Source: Patescibacteria group bacterium (GTDB lineage Bacteria; Patescibacteriota; Minisyncoccia; Portnoybacterales; GWB1-42-6). Taken from it: a DNA stretch of 13,749 nt. The notes beneath the pieces are model-generated. The model made no database searches and was not told the DNA's origin. It was given only the letters and a program-made list of their open reading frames with translations. The translations under genes were made by a program, and so were the position numbers. This document shows, in pieces, positions 5,459 through 11,756 of this stretch. The stretch spans positions 1 through 13,749 of the forward strand of contig JAHIST010000003.1 in the NCBI GenBank assembly GCA_018818145.1. The letters run 5' to 3'. Position 1 is the stretch's first letter, and the number at the start of each line of letters is the position of its first letter.

Positions 5459-6856
5459 CTAGATGGGATTGGCGACTTCAATCGTTCCTGAAACCATACC
5501 CATCCAGCAGGAAAAACGATATTTGCCGGCTTTGGCAGGAGTAAATTCTTCAATGCTTGTTTGTCCGGGCGTCAGCGCTATTTCTCCGTCAAAAAGATTT
5601 CGCGAAATTATTGCGTTAGTACAGCCGCTGGTGCCCGTATCAAAGATTTCCCACCTGACCGGCACGCCGGCGCGAACTTTAAAGTAATTGGGCGAATAAC
5701 CGGATGAAGATGCCCGCATTTTCAAAATTTGTTTTCCCGCGATAACCGGCGCCAAATCTTTGTCGCTTTGAGCCTGGCTGTCGGTGCCGTTTCCTTTAGT
5801 AATTTGGCCGGCTAAGCTGCTGAAGCTGGGCACCCCAAGAATATTGAGCTGAGAGTTTATATTAAACAGGGCAAAAAACAAAATCAGAATCGCCGCTGTT
5901 TTTAAAAAATTGGCTGAGAGGCGGTGGTTTTTGATAAATTTTATGCTTGTCAGGCCGATGGCCAGCAGCGTTGGCGAGGTACCCAGCGCGAATAAAAACA
6001 TGATTAACCCGCCGTTAAGGGCGCTGCCCGAAAGCAAAGCCGTACCTTGAGCCGTAAGGGTAAAACCGCAAGGCAAGAAGAAGGTCAGGCCGCCCAACAC
6101 AAAGGGTATCAGGCGGCCGTGGAAGTTGGATTCATCGGCAATTTTTTTAGTTATAAATTTTGGGATTGTAATTTGAAATTTTTGAAAAGCTTTGATTCCC
6201 AGCATTTGGAGCGCCAAAAAAACCATCAAAATTGATATAGCAAAAACTAAAATTGACGAAGCAGTTATGGAAAATTGCAATTTTTCCCCGATTAAACCCA
6301 AAATCCCGCCCAGTAGGCCGTATGAAATTAGTCTGCCCGCGTTAAACAAAAGATGGGGTTGCGATTTTTGCCAAAAAGAATCTTTGTCTGAGTAAAGTTC
6401 GCTCCATTGTTTGGACATTGAAAGCACCAGCCCTCCGACCAGCGCCGCGCAGCTGGAAACGCCCGCCAAGACTCCAAACACTAAAAAACTAAGGTAACCG
6501 GATTTTGAGTTAAGCGTTGCCAGTGAGCCTAGGCCGGTCTTTTGCAGGAAATAAAAAATAGAAATAATTAGCAAAGAAACGCTAAAAATTAGCCAGCCGT
6601 TAACGCCGACGGCTGATTTTTGATTTAAGAAAGGCTTTCCGGAAAAAATATAGCCCGAACCCGTGAAGATTTTATTAAGCATTTCCGGACTAAGTTCTTT
6701 TCCCCTAGAGACAAGCAAAAGCTGACCCTTAGCCGTTGACGCCTCCGCTGATTCAATTCCTTCAATTTCCAGCACTTTTTTCTCTATCAAAATCTCGCAG
6801 GAAGCGCAATGCATGCCTTGGACATAATAAATATACTCTTTTGCCTTCTGCTCCAT
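5459..6856 (-). CDS. Three-domain copper protein: HMA domain, DsbD/SafE-like membrane domain, C-terminal cupredoxin
   Basis: 465 residues. Residues 8-75 are a heavy-metal-associated domain with the Cu-binding GMHCASC (14-20). After a first helix (about 88-105) there is a six-helix-like core of the DsbD_2/SafE (UreH-like) type, with the half-repeat motifs VLAGVSSCAALVGGLVLS and LTFFLPCGFTLTAQGTALL; both contain a membrane Cys. After a last helix near 320-340 and a Ser/Gln/Gly linker, the C-terminal ~95 residues form a cupredoxin-like domain with the candidate copper ligands in GCTNAII and FSCWMGM. I infer copper capture by the HMA domain, movement across the membrane core, and binding by the cupredoxin on the outer face. 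The transport step itself is not proven. It lies between the SHOCT gene and copA in the CsoR operon. No Shine-Dalgarno is seen. Confidence 0.85.
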   Translation of the reverse strand: MEQKAKEYIYYVQGMHCASCEILIEKKVLEIEGIESAEASTAKGQLLLVSRGKELSPEMLNKIFTGSGYIFSGKPFLNQKSAVGVNGWLIFSVSLLIISIFYFLQKTGLGSLATLNSKSGYLSFLVFGVLAGVSSCAALVGGLVLSMSKQWSELYSDKDSFWQKSQPHLLFNAGRLISYGLLGGILGLIGEKLQFSITASSILVFAISILMVFLALQMLGIKAFQKFQITIPKFITKKIADESNFHGRLIPFVLGGLTFFLPCGFTLTAQGTALLSGSALNGGLIMFLFALGTSPTLLAIGLTSIKFIKNHRLSANFLKTAAILILFFALFNINSQLNILGVPSFSSLAGQITKGNGTDSQAQSDKDLAPVIAGKQILKMRASSSGYSPNYFKVRAGVPVRWEIFDTGTSGCTNAIISRNLFDGEIALTPGQTSIEEFTPAKAGKYRFSCWMGMVSGTIEVANPI

Positions 6857-6886
6857 AGTAATTAACAGAATTCTTTTATTATTAAA

Positions 6887-7129
6887 TTATTTTAGATCTT
6901 TCATTTTTTCCTCAAACTCTTTTTTATCAATTTCTCCTTTGGCGTAGCGCTCTTTAAGAATGTTTAAAGCTGAATCTTCGGCTGAAATTTGGGAGTGCCC
7001 GCCTCTGATTAGATATCTAACCAGATAAATCAGGCCGACAATGATTAAAATTCCAAAAATGAGATTAAAAATCATCATCCCGCCAAATCCCCAACCGCCC
7101 ATCATCGGCCAGTCATAATAGCCCATCAT
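6887..7129 (-). CDS. Small Met/Gly-rich membrane protein with C-terminal SHOCT domain
   Basis: 80 residues. The N-terminus is rich in Met, Gly and Trp (MMGYYDWPMMGGWGFGGMM). One transmembrane helix covers about 20-41 (FNLIFGILIIVGLIYLVRYL), and the C-terminal ~28 residues are a SHOCT (short C-terminal) domain (ALNILKERYAKGEIDKKEFEEKM). SHOCT proteins are often found beside heavy-metal exporters. The clustered methionines are potential Cu(I) ligands at the membrane surface, which is inference. The gene lies between csoR and the fusion protein, 30 nt upstream of the latter. Two adjacent ATG codons (7129 and 7126) could each start it. It may act as a small partner or modulator of the export system; the biochemical role of the domain is not established. 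Confidence 0.82.
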   Translation of the reverse strand: MMGYYDWPMMGGWGFGGMMIFNLIFGILIIVGLIYLVRYLIRGGHSQISAEDSALNILKERYAKGEIDKKEFEEKMKDLK

Positions 7130-7136
7130 ATTTTTA

Positions 7137-7201
7137 CCCGGCTACAGCGGCCCTGCCAATCGCTGTTGCCAGCATCGGTTAAAGCCAAGATTAAAGCCGG
7201 G
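7137..7201. other. Structured intercistronic segment between csoR and the SHOCT gene
   Basis: The 95-nt gap holds nested inverted repeats: CCCGGCT (7137-7143) with AGCCGGG (7195-7201), ACAGCG (7144-7149) with CGCTGT (7161-7166), and, as an alternative, a hairpin at 7162-7173 that reads GCUG-GCAA-CAGC on the minus strand with a GNRA-type tetraloop. No T tract follows, so it is not a classical terminator. It could stabilise or cleave the message, or adjust expression of the export genes relative to the repressor. Confidence 0.45.
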
Positions 7202-7224
7202 CTAATTAATAATAAAATTAGAAT

Positions 7225-7488
7225 TTAATGATTAGCGCGTTTAAAAACTTCCAGCAGTTCCTTAAAAGATTTGGCGCTTTTGTTGTGTTTGATAGCGTCG
7301 GTGACGCAGCTCTTTAAATGTTTTTCTAATATCAAAGCGTCAACTTCTTTGAGCGCGCGCTGGACCGCCAAGGACTGATTTAAAATATCAATGCAGTATT
7401 GTTGGTCTTCAACCATTTTCCGGACTTTCTTGATATGCCCTTCAATTATTTTAAGGCGATGCTGAATTCCATTTTGATTTTTTTCCAT
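7225..7488 (-). CDS. csoR: CsoR-family copper-sensing transcriptional repressor
   Basis: 87 residues, an all-helical DUF156/CsoR protein. The N-terminal helix has HRLKIIEGHIKKVRKMVE, the conserved DNA/tetramer helix. The metal triad that defines Cu(I) sensors is present as Cys32 (QYCIDILNQ), His57 and Cys61 (EKHLKSCV). Known family members bind a GC-rich palindromic operator as tetramers and release it when Cu(I) coordinates these residues. It is the first gene of the copper operon, so autoregulation together with the SHOCT, fusion and CopA genes is expected. A good promoter lies at 7526-7553, and a candidate operator sits just upstream at 7560-7576. The predicted leader is about 30 nt and has no recognisable Shine-Dalgarno. 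Confidence 0.93.
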   Translation of the reverse strand: MEKNQNGIQHRLKIIEGHIKKVRKMVEDQQYCIDILNQSLAVQRALKEVDALILEKHLKSCVTDAIKHNKSAKSFKELLEVFKRANH

Positions 7489-7525
7489 GAAAGTTTATTT
7501 AAATAATTAAAGCTTATATAATTCC

Positions 7526-7553
7526 ATTTTACTCTTTTTAAATTTCTTGTCAA
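7526..7553 (-). promoter_or_regulatory. Promoter of the csoR copper operon
   Basis: On the minus strand, a perfect -35 TTGACA (7548-7553), a 16-nt spacer and a -10 TAAAAT (7526-7531). The start point would be near 7519, about 31 nt before the csoR ATG. No comparable promoter is visible further down the operon. Confidence 0.75.
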
Positions 7554-7559
7554 GTCCCC

Positions 7560-7576
7560 CTCCCCCCGATAGGGAG
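7560..7576. promoter_or_regulatory. Candidate CsoR operator next to the -35 box
   Basis: An inverted repeat of CTCCC (7560-7564) and GGGAG (7572-7576) encloses seven bases. On the minus strand it reads CTCCCTATCGGGGGGAG, close to the CCCTACGGGGG core known for CsoR operators. It lies 7 nt upstream of the -35 hexamer. Assignment rests on this resemblance and on the adjacent csoR gene. Confidence 0.5.
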
Positions 7577-7603
7577 AAAAAGCTGGGCAAAAGAAAGCCC
7601 GGC
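7577..7603 (-). terminator. Likely intrinsic terminator after zwf
   Basis: On the minus strand GCCGGGC (7597-7603), an eight-base loop and GCCCAGC (7582-7588) pair with one mismatch, followed by TTTTTCT (from 7581 downward). It ends leftward transcription of gnd-pgl-zwf about 40 nt after the zwf stop, directly before the copper operator. Confidence 0.6.
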
Positions 7604-7639
7604 AGACAATCCGGGTTAGGTTTAGTAAAACCCCCTTAA

Positions 7640-8959
7640 TCAATAAATTTTTAGCAGTTTTGTCCTATTTTTATCCATCAGATTGATTATCGGATCTATA
7701 AATTTCCAGGAAAGCAGGATTTCCTCCGAGCTTAGAAAAATGCTTTGGTCTTCTTTTTGCAAGTCGTTGAGCGCGTTTTCGTAGGCGTCTTTAAACATAA
7801 ATCGGTTGTCCTGAAAGCCGAATTTCAAATTTATGGGCGTGGCGCATTTTTTTTGAGCGTCAAATCCAAAATTTAATTTCAGCTCAATGTGATTTTTTGG
7901 CTGGATATTAAAGCAGAGTTCGTTATTTTGCAGGCAGTCCGTCTGTTTTTTCCAGGGGTGGCTTTGCGGAAATCTGAATTTTACGATAATATCGGTTGAC
8001 TGCTCTTTCAGTTTTTTGCCGGTGAGTAAAGTAATTGGCACGCCCTTCCAGCGCGGCGAGTTAATCTCTGCCGTCAGTTCGGCAAAAGTTTCGGTCAGAG
8101 AATCTTTTTTTATATGCTCCTTGTCGCAATAGCCGCAGTATTGCCCGATTTTTATATTTTCTATTCCCCTTTTTTTAAAAAGGCGCAGTTTTTTAAATAT
8201 TTTTTGTTTTTCTTGGCGAATCAATTCGGCCGAAAGTTCTTTGGGCTGGTCCATAGCTGTTAAAGCCAGAAGTTGGAGCGCATGATTTTGCAGGATGTCG
8301 CGCACAGCGCCGGTCTGATCGTAGAATTCGCCGCGGTTCTCAATGCAGACGGCTTCTTCTATTTTAATTGCAATGCCCTCAATATATTTGTTGTTCCAGA
8401 GGGGCTCAAAAATAGAATTGCCAAATCTCAAAGTTAGAAGATCGCGTACCAAATCTTTGGCTAAATAATGGTCAATGCGGTAAATTTGCCGTTCGTTGAA
8501 ATATTGCAGCAACAGACGATTAAGTTTGTTTGCCGAAACAAAATCACTGCCGAACGGCTTTTCCAGCACTATTTGCGTTTTTTTGTTAATTAAGTTATTG
8601 ACGTCCAGGCCGGTTAATATATCATTGACTAATTCATAGGAAGTGGGAATTGATAAATAGAAAATAATTTTATCTTCCGGCGCCAGTTCGCTTTTAAGGT
8701 TTTTGATGCCCTCTTTGTCATAGCCGCCGGAAAAATATTTAAAGCGCGCCAGAAAATCTTCTTGACCGACACAGCCTTTTTGCGCCAACGCATTTTTTGC
8801 CAATTCTCCAAATTGTTTCTGATTAAATCGGGAACGGCCATATCCGACATACTCGTCAAATTTAATATCTTTTATAAACAGCTCAAAAAGCGCCGGATAA
8901 AGCCGTTTTTTTGCCAAATCGCCGCTGGCGCCAAAAATGATAAATTTCTTTGAGGGCAT
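7640..8959 (-). CDS. zwf: Glucose-6-phosphate 1-dehydrogenase
   Basis: 439 residues from the ATG at 8959. I reject the GTG at 9016 because it would add 19 residues encoded by an intergenic repeat, and the Rossmann strand begins at KKFIIFGASGDLAKKRLYPA. This GASGDL motif binds NADP(H). The active-site segment is RIDHYLAKDLV, with the catalytic His; the family usually reads DHYLGKE, so a Gly-to-Ala and a Glu-to-Asp change are seen. Also present are RFGNSIFEPLWNNKYIE and the GEFYDQTGAVRDILQNHALQ region. Length is below the typical 480-510, mostly through a short C-terminal domain. It oxidises glucose-6-phosphate to 6-phosphogluconolactone and makes NADPH. It is last in the gnd-pgl-zwf operon, separated from pgl by the structured 8979-9054 segment. 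Confidence 0.94.
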   Translation of the reverse strand: MPSKKFIIFGASGDLAKKRLYPALFELFIKDIKFDEYVGYGRSRFNQKQFGELAKNALAQKGCVGQEDFLARFKYFSGGYDKEGIKNLKSELAPEDKIIFYLSIPTSYELVNDILTGLDVNNLINKKTQIVLEKPFGSDFVSANKLNRLLLQYFNERQIYRIDHYLAKDLVRDLLTLRFGNSIFEPLWNNKYIEGIAIKIEEAVCIENRGEFYDQTGAVRDILQNHALQLLALTAMDQPKELSAELIRQEKQKIFKKLRLFKKRGIENIKIGQYCGYCDKEHIKKDSLTETFAELTAEINSPRWKGVPITLLTGKKLKEQSTDIIVKFRFPQSHPWKKQTDCLQNNELCFNIQPKNHIELKLNFGFDAQKKCATPINLKFGFQDNRFMFKDAYENALNDLQKEDQSIFLSSEEILLSWKFIDPIINLMDKNRTKLLKIY

Positions 8960-8978
8960 AATTTTATAGCCGGTTTTA

Positions 8979-9054
8979 TCCCCACACCTTTTTAAGATCC
9001 CGTTACGAGTCCCCACACCAAATTTGGTGCGGAGGATAGCATAAGGTGTGGGGA
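8979..9054. repeat. Inverted/direct repeat block in the pgl-zwf gap with two alternative pairings
   Basis: TCCCCACACCTT at 8979-8990 is perfectly complementary to AAGGTGTGGGGA at 9043-9054. A third copy of CCCCACACC (9011-9019) lies between them in the same direction as the first. It is joined to the 14-bp perfect palindrome CACCAAATTTGGTG (9016-9029). In the minus-strand RNA, the first-transcribed arm (9054-9045) can pair with either the middle or the far copy, but not both. The far copy ends 19 nt before the zwf ATG. Confidence 0.75.
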
Positions 9055-9055
9055 T

Positions 9056-9772
9056 TTATTTTATATCAGTGTAAATTTTTAGATTTTTGATTTTTTTTAA
9101 AGCTCGGCACGGCAATTCTGAAATTTTGCCCGGGCTTGTTATTTTATTAAAATTAGCCGTTTTTTCTTTGTCGCAGATGAAGCCGAATGCCCGGTCAATT
9201 AATTTTAAAAATGCGATAGTTGTCGTGATTCTAAACCGGTACGGATTTTTGTCTTTGGCGTCGTATGAAGCAATCCAGTTTCTGCCGCAGAATAATTTTT
9301 TAAATAATCTGTCATTTTCCGGAAGCGGCATAATGCCGGCAATATGGCCGTCGGCGCCCATGCCAATCGTAGCAAAAATAGAGCTTTTTTTATTGTTCCT
9401 TTTCCAGTTTTTCAGTTCTCTTTCAAAATAATTAGCTAATTGTTTTTGCGTCTGGCCTCTTTTAGCAGAAGTGTTAATAAAATGACAGCAGTTTTTTTTG
9501 GCCAGGCGGTAAAAGTCAGTTTTAGTCAGCTGGATAAAATTATTATTTTGGTTGCCGGAGTCATATCGTTCATCAAGCAGGCAAATCGTCAGATAATTTC
9601 CGAGCGCATTGGCTTCAATATAATCCAGAATGCCAAAGGCCGAACCGCCGGAAAGCAGAAGCAGGGAGTTTCGGCCGGTTTTTTTAACTGAATTTAATTT
9701 TTTTGACAAATCCTGCCCAGCTTGGCAAGCTGCTTCTTTCGCGCTGAAAAAATTTTTTATTTTTATTCCCAT
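9056..9772 (-). CDS. pgl: 6-phosphogluconolactonase (SugarP isomerase family)
   Basis: 238 residues. The family's motifs are in order: SLLLLSGGSAFGIL (phosphate-binding SGGS), CLLDERYD (DER), and IGMGADGHIAGIMPLPE (GxDGHxA, with the catalytic His). It hydrolyses 6-phosphogluconolactone to 6-phosphogluconate in the cytoplasm, the step between zwf and gnd products. The glucosamine-6-phosphate deaminase branch shares this fold, but the length, the GMGADGHIAGIMP motif and the neighbours favour the lactonase. The start overlaps the end of gnd by 10 nt in another frame, a typical translational-coupling arrangement. A weak GGAGAG lies about 12 nt upstream. C-terminal residues are Lys-rich. Confidence 0.9.
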   Translation of the reverse strand: MGIKIKNFFSAKEAACQAGQDLSKKLNSVKKTGRNSLLLLSGGSAFGILDYIEANALGNYLTICLLDERYDSGNQNNNFIQLTKTDFYRLAKKNCCHFINTSAKRGQTQKQLANYFERELKNWKRNNKKSSIFATIGMGADGHIAGIMPLPENDRLFKKLFCGRNWIASYDAKDKNPYRFRITTTIAFLKLIDRAFGFICDKEKTANFNKITSPGKISELPCRALKKIKNLKIYTDIK

Positions 9773-11154
9773 TGATAATGGAAGAACTCTCCGTCAACTT
9801 TTTTTTGAAATGTGTGCGCGCCGAAAAAATCTCTCTGGGCCTGCAAGAGATTGGCCGGAAGATTTTTAGAAGCGATGCTGTCAAAGTATGTTAGGCAGGA
9901 CAGGATCGCCGGCGCAGGCAGAGAATTTTTTATTGCTTGAGCCGCAACTTCGCGCAAATCTTTGATATTCTTGCTGATTTCGGCGCGGAAATATTTTGAA
10001 AGCAGAATGTTTTCCAAATTAGGAGTTTCTTTGAAAATCCGGTAAAGATTATCCAAAAATTTTGCGCGGATAATGCAGCCGCCCTGCCAGATGCGCGACA
10101 GCTCTTTTAGATTGATATTCCAGTTATATTTTTTGCTGGCAAGATAAATCAGCTCATATCCCTGGGCGTAGGCTAAAATTTTTGCGGCGTAGAGAGCTTT
10201 TTCCAGCTGCTTGGCGCTTAACCTCGTTTTTATCCAATTCTTTTTATAATAGCCGGAAATTTTTATCCGTTCTTTTTTGAAAGCGGAAATATATCTGGCA
10301 AAAACAGCCGCTGAAATGCTGAAAGACGGCACGCCGAGGTCCAGTGATTCCAGCGAAGTCCATTTTCCGGTTCCTTTGTTGCCGGCCGAATCAAGAATAT
10401 AGTCAAGCACGTATTTTCCTTTTTTGTCTTTTGTTTTTAAAATTTTACCGGTGATTTCTATTAAATACGAGTTAAGCTTGTCTTTGTTCCATTTGGCAAA
10501 AATTTCCGCCATTTGTTCGTTTTTCAGCCGCAAGCCCAGCTTCATCATCCAATAAATTTCGGCAATCAGCTGCATGTCAACATATTCAATGGCGTTATGC
10601 ACCATTTTGACAAAATGGCCGGCGCCGTTGGCGCCAATTAAATTGATACAGCAGTCATTTTTAAAATCTTTAGCCGCGATTTGGCTGAAGATGGGTTTGA
10701 TTTTTTCCCAGGCCGCAAGCGAGCCGCCCGGCATAATGGCCGGGCCGCGCCGCGCTCCTTCTTCGCCGCCCGAAACGCCCATACCGACAAAATTCAAGCC
10801 TTTTTCCCTGGCGGCTGCTTCTCTCCTGATTGTATCTTTGAAAAACGAATTGCCGCCATCAATCACAATGTCGCCTTTTTGCAGCAGCCCGCATACTTCC
10901 TCCAAGACCGCGTCGGTGCCTGCTCCCGCCTGCACCATTAGCAAAACAACGCGCGGTTTTTCAAGGCTCGCAATAAAATCTTTTAAATTATAAAAAGGCA
11001 CCAGCCCCCTATCTTTACCGTAAGTTTTTATTAGTTCTTCGGTGCGCGCGCCCGTGCGGTTATAAATCGCCACGCGAAAATTATGGTCGGCTAAATTTTG
11101 CGCTAAGTTAGCGCCCATTGTAGCCAGCCCGATAACGCCTAAATTATTTTTCAT
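9763..11154 (-). CDS. gnd: 6-phosphogluconate dehydrogenase, decarboxylating
   Basis: 463 residues, near the usual ~470. The N-terminal Rossmann motif is GVIGLATMGANLAQNLA, with NRTGAR as the NADP-phosphate-binding segment. Substrate and catalytic regions are GMGVSGGEEGARRGPAIMPGG and GAGHFVKMVHNAIEY, whose Lys is the catalytic base; the family usually has NGIEYGDMQ, here NAIEYVDMQ. The signature DSAGNKGTGKW and the C-terminal AQRDFFGAHTF tail are intact. It converts 6-phosphogluconate to ribulose-5-phosphate and CO2, making NADPH. It is the first gene of the gnd-pgl-zwf operon and overlaps pgl. No convincing promoter or Shine-Dalgarno is visible; two overlapping TAAAAT-like boxes about 20-35 nt upstream lack a clear -35. 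Confidence 0.96.
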   Translation of the reverse strand: MKNNLGVIGLATMGANLAQNLADHNFRVAIYNRTGARTEELIKTYGKDRGLVPFYNLKDFIASLEKPRVVLLMVQAGAGTDAVLEEVCGLLQKGDIVIDGGNSFFKDTIRREAAAREKGLNFVGMGVSGGEEGARRGPAIMPGGSLAAWEKIKPIFSQIAAKDFKNDCCINLIGANGAGHFVKMVHNAIEYVDMQLIAEIYWMMKLGLRLKNEQMAEIFAKWNKDKLNSYLIEITGKILKTKDKKGKYVLDYILDSAGNKGTGKWTSLESLDLGVPSFSISAAVFARYISAFKKERIKISGYYKKNWIKTRLSAKQLEKALYAAKILAYAQGYELIYLASKKYNWNINLKELSRIWQGGCIIRAKFLDNLYRIFKETPNLENILLSKYFRAEISKNIKDLREVAAQAIKNSLPAPAILSCLTYFDSIASKNLPANLLQAQRDFFGAHTFQKKVDGEFFHYQWE

Positions 11155-11194
11155 AGTTGCGATAATTAGATTTCATTTTATCATTTTATCACTC

Positions 11195-11230
11195 TTTTTT
11201 AAAAAAAGAAAGAGGGCCACGATGGCCCTC
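11195..11230 (-). terminator. Intrinsic terminator after the exported protein gene
   Basis: On the minus strand, GAGGGCCA (11230-11223), a three-base loop and TGGCCCTC (11219-11212) form a perfect 8-bp stem followed by TTTCTTTTTTT. It separates the prs transcript from gnd. Confidence 0.9.
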
Positions 11231-11236
11231 AGGATT

Positions 11237-11680
11237 CTATATGGAAATTTTTTGTTTTTTTGTTTTTTTGAAAGTTTTTTCAAAGTCTTTTAAAAGACGA
11301 TGAGTAATTTCGGCCGCCTCTTCGGCCGCTGCTTCTATTTCTTCCGGATATTTTTTAAGATCTTCTGTTTTTATGAACCAAAGCGGCACTTTATCCGTCC
11401 GCTTTAAAATAATCCCGATGAGTTTTTCCTTGCGCTCGCCAGAAGCCTCATTCCATCTTTCAGCTATTAATATTTGATAGTTTTCCACCAAGGGAGCTTT
11501 CTTGCCTTGTTTAATCAGCGCTTGAGAAAATTTTTCGGCGAATTTCATATATTCCGCGGAAATTTCTCCCGGATCAGGATGGATAACAATTGTTATTCCT
11601 CCGGCAAACACCGGAATAATCAGCCAGAAAAAAACAAATAAGAACATAGCAATAGCCGTCACTATCAGACATTTTTTCAT
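11237..11680 (-). CDS. Small exported or membrane-anchored protein, unknown function
   Basis: 147 residues, family not recognised. The N-terminus (Lys-Lys then about 20 hydrophobic residues, IVTAIAMFLFVFFWLIIPVFAGG) is a signal peptide ending in AFAG-like VFAGG, or else a single anchor. The mature part is charged and helical, with PEEIEAAAEEAAEITHRLL and a Lys-rich end (EKTFKKTKKQK). The start at 11680 is fixed by AGAGGAGGT five bases upstream, one of only two strong Shine-Dalgarno sites in the window. It lies 42 nt after prs with a stem-loop across the gap and is followed by a strong terminator, so it is probably cotranscribed with prs. No link to nucleotide metabolism can be read from it. 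Confidence 0.8.
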   Translation of the reverse strand: MKKCLIVTAIAMFLFVFFWLIIPVFAGGITIVIHPDPGEISAEYMKFAEKFSQALIKQGKKAPLVENYQILIAERWNEASGERKEKLIGIILKRTDKVPLWFIKTEDLKKYPEEIEAAAEEAAEITHRLLKDFEKTFKKTKKQKISI

Positions 11681-11708
11681 CCGCCACCTCCTCTAAAATT
11701 TTTAATAC

Positions 11709-11756
11709 AACCGATTTGCTTATTAAAGCCTAAAAGTTTTTATAATCAAATCGGTT
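11709..11756. other. 10-bp inverted repeat straddling the prs stop codon
   Basis: AACCGATTTG (11709-11718) is perfectly complementary to CAAATCGGTT (11747-11756), with 28 AT-rich bases between, including the prs stop (11723-11725). In the transcript it would form a stem-loop just ahead of the strong ribosome-binding site of the next gene. No T tract follows. Confidence 0.55.

Noticed and set aside
7446..7643. Minus-strand 65-codon open frame between zwf and csoR
   Set aside because: It covers the terminator, operator and promoter and overlaps csoR in another frame; the translation has no protein-like pattern.
8960..9016. Upstream GTG start for zwf
   Set aside because: The extra 19 residues are encoded by the CCCCACACC repeat block, and the dehydrogenase fold begins directly after the ATG at 8959.
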